Origin: Sphingomicrobium clamense
Lineage (GTDB): Bacteria > Pseudomonadota > Alphaproteobacteria > Sphingomonadales > Sphingomonadaceae
DNA length: 64,000 nt
NCBI RefSeq assembly: GCF_019264355.1
Contig: NZ_JAHVAH010000001.1
Coordinates: 1,782,001 to 1,846,000, forward strand
Reading direction: 5' to 3'
The first letter of the stretch is position 1. Every line of letters begins with the position of its first letter. Under the pieces are notes generated by a model. It worked only from the letters and a program-made list of their open reading frames with translations, had not been told where the DNA came from and made no database searches. This document shows, one piece after another, positions 41,645-50,481 of the stretch. The translations under genes were made by a program, and so were the position numbers.

Positions 41645-43213
41645 TTAATAAGCTACGATTTGCTGTATCGGAACCTCGACCGTGATGCACACGCCCCGGT
41701 CCTGCCAGTCATAGTCGAGCCTGCCCTTTAATTGGCGTTCGACCGACAGTGCCACCAGGTCGCTACCGAAACCGCGGTCGCCGCGTTCGGCATCTGCTTT
41801 GATTTGCGGTCCGTCAAACTCATGCCAAGACAGGTTCACGCAGTCGTCGTCCTGCCGGATGGTCAACTTGACCTTGCCTTCGGGCACTGACAGCGCACCA
41901 TATTTCACAGCATTGGTCGCAATCTCGTGAAACGTGAGTGCGAGGGGCGTAACCGCCTGTTCGCCAACCTTCAGGTCGTCCCCGACGACCTCGATCCGCG
42001 CGGCGCCATCCTGTGCGTAGGGCGCGAAGAGATCCTCCAGCAGGTTCGACAACATGGTCTCGCTCGCGGGTTCGTCGCTCACCGGGCGGACATAATTATG
42101 CGCCCGGCCCAACGCTGCGATACGATCGGTCAGCGCACCGGCGACATCGCGAAGCTCGGGACGTTCACGGCTGGCGTGGCTTACGAGCCCCGACACGACC
42201 GAGAAGATATTCTTGATCCGGTGCGTCAGCTCGCGGCTGAGCAGCTGCTCGCGTTCGACCAGCTGCTTGGTGTCGTGAATGTCGGTGTTCGACCCGAACC
42301 ACCGCACGATCTTCCCGGTCTTGTCCTTGATCGGAAGCCCGCGCGCGAGCGTCCAGCGATATTCGCCATCGGCACGCAACAACCGATATTCGACTTCATA
42401 AGGCTCGCCGCTTTCTACCGAATGGCCCCAGACCTCGGCAGCTCGCTCACGATCATCCGGATGAAGCAGTTCGACCCAGCTCTCTTTGAAATGCTCGTCG
42501 CCCTGCGTGCCCGTAAACTCGTACCAGCGCGCGTTGAAATAATCGGGAATGCCATTGCCGTCGGTTGACCAGGCCATTTGCGGGATCGCGTCCGCCAGCA
42601 TTTCGAACCGTCGTTCGCTCTCGGCAACGGCATCGCGCGCCGCATCGGTGGTCGCTTCGATCTCGGCCTTGCGACGACGCGCGGCCAGCCGCCGCATCAC
42701 GGCATAGGCAAGCACCTGCAATCCCTCGCGCTGGAGCTCGTCCAGCCCCTCTGCGCGCGCTTCCGGGTCGATGACGCACAACGCGCCCAGCGGCGCCCCC
42801 TCTTCGCTGATCAGCGGCGCGCCGGCATAAAATCGGATATGCGGCGGGCCGGTGACCAACGTGTTGGCGACGAAACGCGGGTCCTGGCGCGCATCCTTGA
42901 CCACCATGATGCGCGGCTTGACCATCGCATGCTGGCAGAAACTCTGCCCGCGCGGCGTGCACAGCGCGTCGAGCCCGGTTCTCGCGACGAAATGCTGTTC
43001 TTCGGAACCGACGAGCGAGACGAGGCAGGTCTGCGTCCCGCACAGCTTCGCGGCGAAATCGGTGATGCGCGAAAGCTCGACATCATCTCGCATGCCTTCG
43101 AAGTCATATTCCGCCAGCACCGCGCGGCGCGCGGATTCGCCCTCGGCGCCGACATAGCGCGGGTCGACCGTGCCGGACGTAGGTTCGCCGTGAAAGGGGC
43201 TGGGAATGTTCAT
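41645..43213 (-). CDS. HWE-family sensor histidine kinase (GAF-PAS-HWE)
   Basis: About 522 residues from ATG 43213; the frame is open to 43285. A GAF domain (residues about 30-175) with FVARTGLDALCTPRGQSFC is followed by a PAS/PAC domain (about 205-335) with WSTDGNGIPDYFNARWYEFT. The kinase part has LTHRIKNIFSVVSGLVSHAS, with the phospho-acceptor His, and FHEIATNAVKYGALS, the N-box of the HWE type. No membrane helices, so it is cytosolic. HWE kinases feed light, stress or general stress response pathways in alphaproteobacteria. No partner receiver is adjacent. Confidence 0.92.
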   Translation of the reverse strand: MNIPSPFHGEPTSGTVDPRYVGAEGESARRAVLAEYDFEGMRDDVELSRITDFAAKLCGTQTCLVSLVGSEEQHFVARTGLDALCTPRGQSFCQHAMVKPRIMVVKDARQDPRFVANTLVTGPPHIRFYAGAPLISEEGAPLGALCVIDPEARAEGLDELQREGLQVLAYAVMRRLAARRRKAEIEATTDAARDAVAESERRFEMLADAIPQMAWSTDGNGIPDYFNARWYEFTGTQGDEHFKESWVELLHPDDRERAAEVWGHSVESGEPYEVEYRLLRADGEYRWTLARGLPIKDKTGKIVRWFGSNTDIHDTKQLVEREQLLSRELTHRIKNIFSVVSGLVSHASRERPELRDVAGALTDRIAALGRAHNYVRPVSDEPASETMLSNLLEDLFAPYAQDGAARIEVVGDDLKVGEQAVTPLALTFHEIATNAVKYGALSVPEGKVKLTIRQDDDCVNLSWHEFDGPQIKADAERGDRGFGSDLVALSVERQLKGRLDYDWQDRGVCITVEVPIQQIVAY

Positions 43214-43281
43214 TGGCTTCGTGACTAGACGCAACTCGTTATAAAGCAATCGAAAACCATTACGGGGACGAAAACTTTGAA

Positions 43282-43893
43282 TCAATAACCCATGAGGGCA
43301 AGCACTTCCTTGCGGCTGCGCTCGTCTTCCCTAAACGTGCCCATCATGCGGCTGGTCGTCATCATCACGCCTGGCGTATTCACCCCGCGCGCGGTCATGC
43401 ACGCATGGCTCGCCTCGATCACAACCGCCACGCCCAGCGGCTCGAGATTTTCCCAGATGCAGTCGGCGACCTCGGCGGTCAGCCGCTCCTGCACCTGCAA
43501 TCGCCGCGCAAAACCATGCAGCACGCGCGCCAGCTTGCTGATCCCGACCACCTTGTTGCGCGGCAGATAGGCGATCGACGCCTTGCCGATGATCGGCGCC
43601 ATGTGATGCTCGCAATGCGACTGGAACGGAATGTCCTTCAGCAGCACGATCTCGTCGTAGCCGCCCACTTCTTCGAACGTCCGCTCGAGGTGCAGCGCCG
43701 GATCTTCGCGATAGCCGCGCGCATATTCGTGCCATGCCCGCGCCACGCGCTTGGGCGTATCGAGCAGGCCTTCACGATCCGGATCGTCGCCCGCCCACTC
43801 GATCAGCGTGCGCACGGCCGCCGCAACGTCATCGGGCACGTCCACCTTCTTGGGCGGCGCTACCAAATCGCCATTGGTCGGTGTCTCGGTCAT
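43282..43893 (-). CDS. folE: GTP cyclohydrolase I
   Basis: 203 residues from the ATG at 43893; a GTG two codons earlier is the alternative. FolE makes 7,8-dihydroneopterin triphosphate for folate. Marks are [20 protein letters not shown], the zinc site [40 protein letters not shown] and [15 protein letters not shown] with the third zinc Cys. Length is normal. The tRNA-Arg gene lies just upstream on the same strand. Confidence 0.98.
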   Translation of the reverse strand: MTETPTNGDLVAPPKKVDVPDDVAAAVRTLIEWAGDDPDREGLLDTPKRVARAWHEYARGYREDPALHLERTFEEVGGYDEIVLLKDIPFQSHCEHHMAPIIGKASIAYLPRNKVVGISKLARVLHGFARRLQVQERLTAEVADCIWENLEPLGVAVVIEASHACMTARGVNTPGVMMTTSRMMGTFREDERSRKEVLALMGY

Positions 43894-43924
43894 GCGCACA
43901 AGTCCTTGATAACGTTATGTAAAA

Positions 43925-44001
43925 TGGTGGCCCCGGCAGGACTCGAACCTGCGACCTGCGGTTTAGGAAACCGACGCTCTATCCACCTGAGCTACGGAGC
44001 C
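43925..44001 (-). tRNA. tRNA-Arg (CCT)
   Basis: Minus strand cloverleaf: acceptor GGCTCCG with CGGGGCC (one wobble), D-arm GCTCAGGTGGATAGAGC, anticodon loop TTCCTAA with anticodon CCT, T-arm GGTTCGAGTCC, and encoded CCA. It reads the rare AGG codon. Confidence 0.96.
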
Positions 44002-44034
44002 TCACCCACCCCATATGGGGCTTCGCATTTCCGA

Positions 44035-44859
44035 TCAACGCCTCGGCGGTGCAATCGTCTTTCGATGTGACAATGCCGGCACCCGCGACCGCACTTCCGC
44101 GATCCGTTCCAGCTCGACCTCGCAGAACGTCACGCCGCGCTTCTCCCCGGCATCGCACAGCACCTCGCCCCATGGATCGACGACCAGCGAATGCCCGAAC
44201 GTCTCGCGCCCGTCCTCATGCTTCCCGACCTGGGCGGCCGCGACCAAGAACAGCCCCGCCTCGATCGCCCGCGCGCGCAGCAGAACATGCCAGTGTGCCT
44301 TGCCCGTGGGCACCGTGAACGCCGCCGGTACCGCGATCGTATCGGCCCCGCTTTCCGCCAACGCCGCGAACAGCGCGGGAAACCTCAAATCATAACAGAT
44401 GGTCAGCCCCAACGCGCCGACCGGCGTGCCTTCCACGAGCGTCGTCGCCGCGCCGCCCTGGTAGACATTCGACTCCCGCCAGCTTTCGCCGGTCGGCAAG
44501 TCGACGTCGAACAGGTGGATCTTGTCGTATCGCCCACGCACCTTACCCTGGTCGTCGATGACGAAGGCGCGATTGAGGAACTTGTCCCCCTCATCCTTCA
44601 CCGCCAACGACCCCAGGTGCACCCAGATGCCGGCCCGCGCCGCGGCTTCGCGCACCGCCGCGAGCACGCGATCGTCAGCCTCGTCGACCACCGATTGCGA
44701 CGCGCGCTTCGCATCGCCATCGAGCAGCCCCGACATCTCCGGCGTAAACAGCATCTGCGCGCCGCCCGCCGCGGCCTCTTCGACCGCGCCAACCAGCGCT
44801 TCAGCATTCTTGTCAGGGTCGATCCCGCTGGTTGCTTGGAACAGCGCGATCCGTGGCAT
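44035..44859 (-). CDS. Carbon-nitrogen hydrolase (nitrilase/Nit2-like)
   Basis: 274 residues. The nitrilase triad is visible as Glu in MLFTPEMSGLL, Lys in RGRYDKIHLFDVDLP and Cys in GLTICYDLRFPALFAAL. The Nit1/Nit2 branch includes omega-amidases and the deaminated-glutathione amidase. It begins ATGA over the glutaredoxin stop, so the two are coupled. A link to glutathione repair beside glutaredoxin is attractive but unproven. Confidence 0.92.
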   Translation of the reverse strand: MPRIALFQATSGIDPDKNAEALVGAVEEAAAGGAQMLFTPEMSGLLDGDAKRASQSVVDEADDRVLAAVREAAARAGIWVHLGSLAVKDEGDKFLNRAFVIDDQGKVRGRYDKIHLFDVDLPTGESWRESNVYQGGAATTLVEGTPVGALGLTICYDLRFPALFAALAESGADTIAVPAAFTVPTGKAHWHVLLRARAIEAGLFLVAAAQVGKHEDGRETFGHSLVVDPWGEVLCDAGEKRGVTFCEVELERIAEVRSRVPALSHRKTIAPPRR

Positions 44860-45119
44860 CAGGCAGCCTTCAGGCGATCGTCAAGCTTGCCCGACATTTC
44901 GAGCTGCATCAGGTCGTCGCTGCCACCGACATGCTCGCCGTCGATGAAGACTTGCGGCACCGTGGTGCGCCCGTTCGCACGCTGGATCATCTCCGCGCGC
45001 ATCGCTTCATCGCCGCTGATCTCATATTCGCAATAGTCGACGCCCTTCATGTCGAGCAGCTTCTTCGCCCGAATGCAGTAGGGACAGGTCGCCTTAGTAT
45101 AGATTTCGATTTTCGCCAT
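44859..45119 (-). CDS. grxC: Glutaredoxin 3
   Basis: 86 residues with the dithiol site TKATCPYCIRAKKLL (Cys12, Cys15), the cis-Pro segment TTVPQVFIDGEHVGG and a C-terminal LMQLEMSGKL helix. It reduces protein disulfides with glutathione in the cytosol. The start is the ATG at 45119, and the stop overlaps the nitrilase start. Confidence 0.97.
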   Translation of the reverse strand: MAKIEIYTKATCPYCIRAKKLLDMKGVDYCEYEISGDEAMRAEMIQRANGRTTVPQVFIDGEHVGGSDDLMQLEMSGKLDDRLKAA

Positions 45120-45154
45120 GTTGGTTTCGTAACCCGTTTGATGTTCTTGTCCAC

Positions 45155-45892
45155 TCAAGAACGCGTGATGTCGCGTGGGCGCACCACCCTTGCCCACAAA
45201 ATCGCCTCGACCCGTCGCGCTCCGGCCTTCAGTAGAGGCCGCGCGCATGCCTCGAGTGTCGCTCCGCTGGTCCTGACGTCGTCGACCAGGATCACTCGCC
45301 GGCCCTCGACATCGGCGCCCGGCGACATGGCCATCGCGCCGCGGACGTTCCGGATGCGCTGCGACGTCGACATGTTGGTCATCGGCACGGTCGCGCGCTT
45401 TCGTTGCAGCAGGTCCGGCACGACCTCGACATTTGAACGCCGCCCTACCTCGTGTGCGAGGAGCGCGGACTGGTTGAACCCGCGCTTCCAAAGTCTCCAA
45501 CGATGCAGCGGAACCGGCACCAGGATGGGACGATCCGACGTGTCCACCTGCCGCGCCATGGCCATCCCCATGACTTTCGCCAACCCGACCCGCCGTCCGT
45601 ATTTGAGCTTGAGCGCCAGGCTGCGTGTCAAATCGTCGTAGCGCACGGCCGCCCGCGTTTTCTCGATCAGCGGCGGCTTGGCCTCGCACGGCAAGCAGAT
45701 GTCGTGCTCACCCCCTTCGAGCGGGGCCGCGCATCGTTCGCAACAACCACTGCCCAGCCAATCGATCTTGCCCCAGCACTCGGCGCAGAAATCGCCCACC
45801 GTTCCCACGACGTCGCCACAGCCCGCACATCGTGGCGGAAGGACGAAGTTGAGCACCGCGTTGCGTGCCCGATGGAGGATGGTCGCTGCCAT
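45155..45892 (-). CDS. ComF-family phosphoribosyltransferase-like protein
   Basis: About 245 residues from ATG 45892; a GTG eleven codons earlier is possible. A zinc-ribbon-like N-terminus (PPRCAGCGDVVG, DFCAECWGKI, CCERCAAPL, ICLPCEA) precedes a PRTase domain with VPVPLHRWRLWKRGFNQSAL and the PRPP loop VILVDDVRTSGAT. ComF proteins act in DNA uptake in several bacteria, but many carriers are not known to be competent. It is divergent from the methyltransferase gene at 45936. Confidence 0.93.
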   Translation of the reverse strand: MAATILHRARNAVLNFVLPPRCAGCGDVVGTVGDFCAECWGKIDWLGSGCCERCAAPLEGGEHDICLPCEAKPPLIEKTRAAVRYDDLTRSLALKLKYGRRVGLAKVMGMAMARQVDTSDRPILVPVPLHRWRLWKRGFNQSALLAHEVGRRSNVEVVPDLLQRKRATVPMTNMSTSQRIRNVRGAMAMSPGADVEGRRVILVDDVRTSGATLEACARPLLKAGARRVEAILWARVVRPRDITRS

Positions 45893-45935
45893 TGCCCACT
45901 TGTCGCCGATTGAGCGGGCGTCCACAAGCCGCGCG

Positions 45936-46721
45936 ATGGCAGACCTGTTCGACCCCGACCTCCGCGTTCAACGTCGCAATCGCGCGGCGCGCATCGGCAC
46001 GGTCGACTTCCTTCATCAACGCGCGATCGAAGACATGCTCGACCGGCTCGCGATGATCCGGCGTCCGTTCGAGACAGTCTTGCTGTTGGGTTGCCCGACG
46101 CAGGAACTCGCCCAGCTCACCCGCGCGACTTTTCCAAAGGTCGAGCTGATCGAACCCGCCGAAAAGCTCGCTTCACTGCTCGACGCGAAGGTCGGCGCCG
46201 ATGTCGACCTCGACGTCGAACCGGGCCGATATGATCTGATCCTCTCGCTGGGCACCCTCGCCGAGGCCAACGATCCGGCCCAGCACCTGCTGCGCCAGCG
46301 TTTCGCCCTCGCACCTGACGGTCTTGCACTCGGCGCATTCGTCGGTGGCGCAAGCCTTCCGGCCCTTAGGTCGGCACTACGCGCGGCAGACGCGGCGCAA
46401 GGAATGACGCGCCCTCATGTCCACCCGCGCATCGACCCCGCCAGCCTGACGCAGATCCTCACTACCGCGGGGTTCAAAGAGCCTGTTGTTGATGTCGATC
46501 GGGTGACCGTGCGTTATCCCGACTTCGACCGTCTCGTGGACGACCTCAGGCGCATGGCCGCGACCAACGTGCTGGCGGACAGGCATCGGACGCCGCTGAA
46601 CAGGCCAGCCCTGGAGGCCGCGCGATCCGACTTCTCTTCGCAGGCCGCGGAAGATAGAAAAACCGCCGAGATCTTCGAGGTCGTCCACTTCGCCGGATGG
46701 CAGGAAAGCGCCGAAAACTGA
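45936..46721 (+). CDS. BioC/NDUFAF5-like SAM methyltransferase
   Basis: 261 residues from ATG 45936 (MADLFDPDLRVQRRNRAARI). The RRNRAARIGTVDFLHQ opening, the glycine motif ETVLLLGCPTQELAQ and YDLILSLGTLAEANDPAQHL fit the BioC-like group that includes mitochondrial NDUFAF5, which hydroxylates a complex I subunit. The sphingomonad function is unknown. The start is chosen by the typical N-terminus, since the frame is open into the divergent comF gene. Confidence 0.88.
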   Translation: MADLFDPDLRVQRRNRAARIGTVDFLHQRAIEDMLDRLAMIRRPFETVLLLGCPTQELAQLTRATFPKVELIEPAEKLASLLDAKVGADVDLDVEPGRYDLILSLGTLAEANDPAQHLLRQRFALAPDGLALGAFVGGASLPALRSALRAADAAQGMTRPHVHPRIDPASLTQILTTAGFKEPVVDVDRVTVRYPDFDRLVDDLRRMAATNVLADRHRTPLNRPALEAARSDFSSQAAEDRKTAEIFEVVHFAGWQESAEN

Positions 46722-46737
46722 CAAAGGTGATCGGGCG

Positions 46738-46765
46738 TTAACCTCCGCGGCAGTGCAAATCTTAA
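46738..46765 (+). promoter_or_regulatory. Pair of TTAA motifs before the Flp pilin gene, possible CtrA sites
   Basis: TTAACC at 46738 and TTAACG at 46762 lie 50-80 bases before the pilin start. Each resembles a CtrA half site; their spacing does not fit the full TTAA-N7-TTAA box. pilA is a CtrA target in Caulobacter. Confidence 0.25.
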
Positions 46766-46815
46766 CGTTTCCGCTGGCATAAGCGCACTGTGGACCAGAC
46801 CAGAAGGAGGGAAGC

Positions 46816-46998
46816 GTGGACGCTATCCCGAACATTTTCCGTACCCTTTTGAGGGACGAGGACGGTGCGACCGCCATTGAATATGGCCTGATCGCAGCGT
46901 TGATCGTGATCGCCATGATGGGCGGCCTGTCGAAGCTCGGCGGCGGCGCAAACGGCATGTGGGGCGGGCTTTCGAACGACGTTCAAAACGTCATGTAG
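46816..46998 (+). CDS. Flp/Fap-type pilin
   Basis: 60 residues from a GTG preceded by AGGAGG. A short leader ends at Gly17, and the mature part begins ATAIEYGLIAALIVIAMMGG with Glu at +5, the standard type IVb pilin motif cut by a TadV-type prepilin peptidase. It forms the tight-adherence pilus and needs the Tad ATPase, of which CpaF (8.0 kb) is a candidate. It stands alone, with a hairpin terminator straight after it. Confidence 0.95.
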   Translation: MDAIPNIFRTLLRDEDGATAIEYGLIAALIVIAMMGGLSKLGGGANGMWGGLSNDVQNVM

Positions 46999-47000
46999 AA

Positions 47001-47020
47001 AGGGGCGCCGAAGCGCCCCT
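47001..47020. terminator. Bidirectional hairpin between flp and the M48 protease gene
   Basis: An eight-pair stem AGGGGCGC/GCGCCCCT with a four-base loop. On the minus strand the loop is TTCG and TTTCT follows, so it serves the M48 gene; on the plus strand it lies two bases after the pilin stop. Confidence 0.8.
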
Positions 47021-47046
47021 CTCACAATCGTTCGGTGTCGCGCGCC

Positions 47047-48516
47047 CTAGCGCGAGCCGTAGACGACGAGCTTGACCTTGTCGCCAGCCTGAAGGCGGCT
47101 GTTCTGGTTCAGGCTGTTCAACACCATGAAACGTTCGAGCTGATAGTTGCGGTAGGCCATGCGGCTCGCGAGCGACTGCATCGTGTCGCCCGACCGGACG
47201 GTGACGACATCGATCACGCGCGGACGGATGGCCGCCGCCTCCTGCGAGCTGATCTGTCGCAGCGATTGCACCATCGACGAGAACGGACGTAGCCCCGCAC
47301 CAGCCTGAGTAATCGTCGCGAAGTGGTAGGCGCGATCGCCACCCCACTCATAAGCGACCACCGACAGGTCGACCGCGCCACTTTGCGTCGGCACGCGCGC
47401 CGTCGTGTATGCCGCGCGCTTTCCGTTGATGGTGGTCTGCTGCGGGGTCGGAATCCTCAGCTGGTTCGAATTCTGGCCAACCACGCTCTGATACACCTGC
47501 GCGATGTAGGTGTTGAGATTGCCGTTATATTGGCCGGTCGAGAAAATAGCCTGACCGCTCGATCCCGAGATGCTTACCTGGCGGGTGCCGTTCGACATGC
47601 GATAGCCGGTCGGAACCGTGAATTGCAGGCGGAGGTCGGGGTGGATGAAATTGCGACCGTCGATGATGCCCTGTTCGGGATCGTCGTCGACGACCAATCC
47701 GTCGACGCGAGAGAGGAACTGGTCGCGATTGCGCATTCCGCCCGCGGTGCCCATCTGCTGCGCTTGCTGCTGCGCGCGCGCGGTGCGGTTTTCCGATAGC
47801 GGGTGCGTGCGCGCCCATTCGGGCGTCTGGCGAGTATTCTGTCCCTGCAGTCGCGCCTGGAGGTTGGTCGATGCGCCGAGCGAGTAGAGCATCGAGGCAC
47901 CGGCCATCGTGTCGTAGCCCTGGGTCCCCATGTAGCGCAGGCCCAGCGTGTCAGCCTCATATTCCTGGTCGCGGCTGTAGCTCAGCGTGTTGAGCTGCGC
48001 ATATTGCTGAGCGCCCTGCGCCAACAGGTTGCCCAGTCCGCTACCGCCACCCACGACGCCGCCGAGGATCGCACCGAGTGCGCCCAAAAGGCTGTTCTGC
48101 TGCGCCTTGGCGCGGCGCTGCTGACCGTGATCGGCAGCGATATGACCGACTTCATGGCCGAGCACGAAGGCGAGCTCCGCCTCGTCGTCCATCAGCCCCA
48201 TGAGCTGGCGGGTGATGTAGATACGACCGCCCGGGACCGCGAAAGCGTTCTCCACGGCCGACGAGAGCACGGTGAAGTCGTAAAGAGCCGCGGCATTGGG
48301 CGTGCCCGAGTGGACCGCGACGCTGTCGCCGATCTGTTCGACATAGCTTCCCACGGCGCCACCGACTTCGCCGCCAAATTCTTGGAGGACTGCGGGATGC
48401 TGCTGGTAGGCCTGCTGGGCCTCCTGCTGCGAGATGGCGGGGTCGACCGGTCCGGCGGACATGCAGCCGGACAAGGTGAGCGCGGACGCGGTGACGAAGA
48501 GGGTAGAGAAACGCAT
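47047..48516 (-). CDS. M48-family metalloprotease lipoprotein with C-terminal LysM-like domain
   Basis: 489 residues from ATG 48516 with GGAGG before it. The signal ends LTLSGC, giving lipidated Cys18. The peptidase domain has FAVPGGRIYITRQLMGL, the zinc motif FVLGHEVGHIAADHG and the downstream Glu in SRDQEYEADTLGLRYM. The last 60 residues (VVTVRSGDTMQSLASRM, then FMVLNSLNQNSRLQAGDKVK) form a LysM peptidoglycan-binding domain. It is a periplasmic quality-control protease of the BepA/LoiP type, with the central 200 residues not assigned. Confidence 0.94.
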   Translation of the reverse strand: MRFSTLFVTASALTLSGCMSAGPVDPAISQQEAQQAYQQHPAVLQEFGGEVGGAVGSYVEQIGDSVAVHSGTPNAAALYDFTVLSSAVENAFAVPGGRIYITRQLMGLMDDEAELAFVLGHEVGHIAADHGQQRRAKAQQNSLLGALGAILGGVVGGGSGLGNLLAQGAQQYAQLNTLSYSRDQEYEADTLGLRYMGTQGYDTMAGASMLYSLGASTNLQARLQGQNTRQTPEWARTHPLSENRTARAQQQAQQMGTAGGMRNRDQFLSRVDGLVVDDDPEQGIIDGRNFIHPDLRLQFTVPTGYRMSNGTRQVSISGSSGQAIFSTGQYNGNLNTYIAQVYQSVVGQNSNQLRIPTPQQTTINGKRAAYTTARVPTQSGAVDLSVVAYEWGGDRAYHFATITQAGAGLRPFSSMVQSLRQISSQEAAAIRPRVIDVVTVRSGDTMQSLASRMAYRNYQLERFMVLNSLNQNSRLQAGDKVKLVVYGSR

Positions 48517-48619
48517 GGAACACCTCCGTTTGATACGGACGCGCATCGATGCGCCCGTTTGGCGATCCAACGGGCCTTTGGCGGCGAAGGTTCCGAATGT
48601 CGGCGGTAGGCCGTGACGA

Positions 48620-49561
48620 CTAGCCGATGGCCAGGAATTTCTCGCGGCGCTGACGCACCAGCTCATCTGCCGACAGTGTCGACATCTGGTCCAGCTCCTC
48701 GACGATCGCGCGCTTGAGGTTGGCGATTGCCTTCTGAGGATCGCGATGGGCGCCGCCCAGCGGCTCCTTCACGATCCGGTCGATCACGCCCAATTCTTTC
48801 AAATGCTTGGCGGTGATGCGCATCGCTTCGGCGGCGTCCGCCGCCTTGTCTGCCGTGCGCCACAGGATCGAGGCGCACCCTTCGGGCGAAATCACCGAAT
48901 AGACGGCGTGTTCGTACATCAGCACGCGGTTCGCGGCAGCGATCGCGATGGCGCCGCCCGAGCCGCCCTCTCCGACGATAGTCGCAACCATCGGCACCTT
49001 GAGCTGCAGGCACTGCTCGGTTGCACGCGCGATAGCTTCAGCCTGGCCGCGCTCTTCGGCTTGCACCCCGGGGAAGGCACCCGGCGTATCGACCAGGCTG
49101 ATGACCGGCAGACCGAAGCGATCGGCCATCTGCATCAAGCGGATGGCTTTGCGGTAGCCTTCGGGTTTGGCCATCCCGAAATTATGCTTGAGCCGGCTGG
49201 CGGTATCGTCGCCCTTCTCGTGCCCGATCATCATGACCTTGCGCCCATCGACGCGCGCAAGACCACCGATAATGGCCTGGTCGTCGGCAAAGCCGCGATC
49301 GCCGGCCAGCGCCATGAAATCTTCCGCGATGCCAGCGACATAGTCCTTGAAGTGCGGACGCTCGCCATGGCGTGCGACCTGCGCCTTCTGCCACGGCGAT
49401 AGCTTGCCATAGGTATCGCGCAGCAGCTTCTTGGCTTTCACCTCGAGCTTGCGGACCTCGGGGCTCACGTCGACGTCGCCATTCTCCGCGGTTTCGCGCA
49501 AGGCAGCGACGCGGGCTTCCAGTTCGGCAATCGGCCGTTCGAAATCGAGATAGGTCTTCAT
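48620..49561 (-). CDS. accA: Acetyl-CoA carboxylase carboxyltransferase subunit alpha
   Basis: 313 residues. AccA with AccD transfers carboxyl from biotin to acetyl-CoA, the first step of fatty acid synthesis. The N-terminal [16 protein letters not shown] helix, then [32 protein letters not shown] and the oxyanion [15 protein letters not shown] are typical. Length is normal. It follows xerD on the same strand with a 35-base gap. Confidence 0.98.
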   Translation of the reverse strand: MKTYLDFERPIAELEARVAALRETAENGDVDVSPEVRKLEVKAKKLLRDTYGKLSPWQKAQVARHGERPHFKDYVAGIAEDFMALAGDRGFADDQAIIGGLARVDGRKVMMIGHEKGDDTASRLKHNFGMAKPEGYRKAIRLMQMADRFGLPVISLVDTPGAFPGVQAEERGQAEAIARATEQCLQLKVPMVATIVGEGGSGGAIAIAAANRVLMYEHAVYSVISPEGCASILWRTADKAADAAEAMRITAKHLKELGVIDRIVKEPLGGAHRDPQKAIANLKRAIVEELDQMSTLSADELVRQRREKFLAIG

Positions 49562-49596
49562 GTGGGAGAGCGGCCTAAAGCGGGCGGGTCATTTGG

Positions 49597-50481
49597 TCAA
49601 TCGCGCGAACGCGCCAACGGGTGGCGTGCGTTGACAAGCTCGACCAGCCGCGACGCGTCGACATGGGTGTAGATTTGCGTGGTCGCGATGTCCGAGTGGC
49701 CCAAGAGCGCCTGGAGCGCGCGAAGATCGGCGCCGCCCGAAAGTAGATGAGTGGCAAATGCGTGGCGCAGGACGTGCGGGCTGACGCGGTCAGGGGCGAT
49801 CCCCGCATCCGCAGCCATCTCGCGGACCAGTTGGAACAGGCGAACGCGCGAAAGATGCACTTTTCCTCCCGGAAAGAGCCAGCGCCCGCCCGGATGCACC
49901 TCGATCCAGCGACGCACTGCTTCGTGCGCGCGCTCCGAAACGGGCACCAGACGCTCCTTGCCGCCCTTGCCCGCAAGGATCAGGAACGGCTCGCCGCGAC
50001 GGAGCGCAGTCTTCGGCAACGTCACGAGCTCGGAGGCGCGCAGCCCCGACCCGTAGAGCAATTCGATCAGCGCAAGGTTTCGCAGCGCGAGGGGCCGATC
50101 GCTTGCTGCACGCTCTTCGGCTGCTTCGAGCATGCGCTCGACCTCGTGCGGGTCGAGGATGCGGGGGAGCGGTCGTTGTTGCTTAGGTTTTGGCAGGACT
50201 GCCGAGGGGTCGTCCGAGCGAATGCCTTCCTCGAACAGGAACGCGTAAAATCGACGTAGCGCCGCCGCTCTTCGCGCCACTGTCGACGGGGCGAGATCCG
50301 ACCAGGCTTCGCCAAGATGCTTGAGCTGCTCGTCGCTGGCCTCGCCGAGCGGCGAGCCAAGCGCCTCGCGAGCCTTGGCGAGATCGCTTCGATAGGCGAG
50401 CAACGTGTTGCGCGCGGCCCCTGCCTCGGCCGCCAGCATGTCGCAGAAGCGATCGACCAGCGCCGCATCTTCTCCCGTCAC
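49597..50481 (-). CDS. xerD: Site-specific tyrosine recombinase XerD
   Basis: 294 residues from a GTG at 50481, overlapping the stop of the upstream gene. A SAM-like N-terminal domain is followed by the catalytic set: Arg in LYGSGLRASELV, Lys in AGKGGKERLVPVSE, HVLRHAFATHLL, LLGHSDIATTQIYTHV with His and Tyr. This is the chromosomal dimer resolvase, not a phage integrase, as shown by full similarity and housekeeping context next to accA. Confidence 0.95.
   Translation of the reverse strand: MTGEDAALVDRFCDMLAAEAGAARNTLLAYRSDLAKAREALGSPLGEASDEQLKHLGEAWSDLAPSTVARRAAALRRFYAFLFEEGIRSDDPSAVLPKPKQQRPLPRILDPHEVERMLEAAEERAASDRPLALRNLALIELLYGSGLRASELVTLPKTALRRGEPFLILAGKGGKERLVPVSERAHEAVRRWIEVHPGGRWLFPGGKVHLSRVRLFQLVREMAADAGIAPDRVSPHVLRHAFATHLLSGGADLRALQALLGHSDIATTQIYTHVDASRLVELVNARHPLARSRD

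Noticed and set aside
43925-44001. tRNA-Arg as an integration site
   Set aside because: Flanking genes are normal and GC-rich, with no duplicate of the tRNA end.
49597-50481. Tyrosine recombinase as evidence of an integrated element
   Set aside because: The sequence and context (accA, aroKB nearby) are those of housekeeping XerD; no element ends or cargo were seen.
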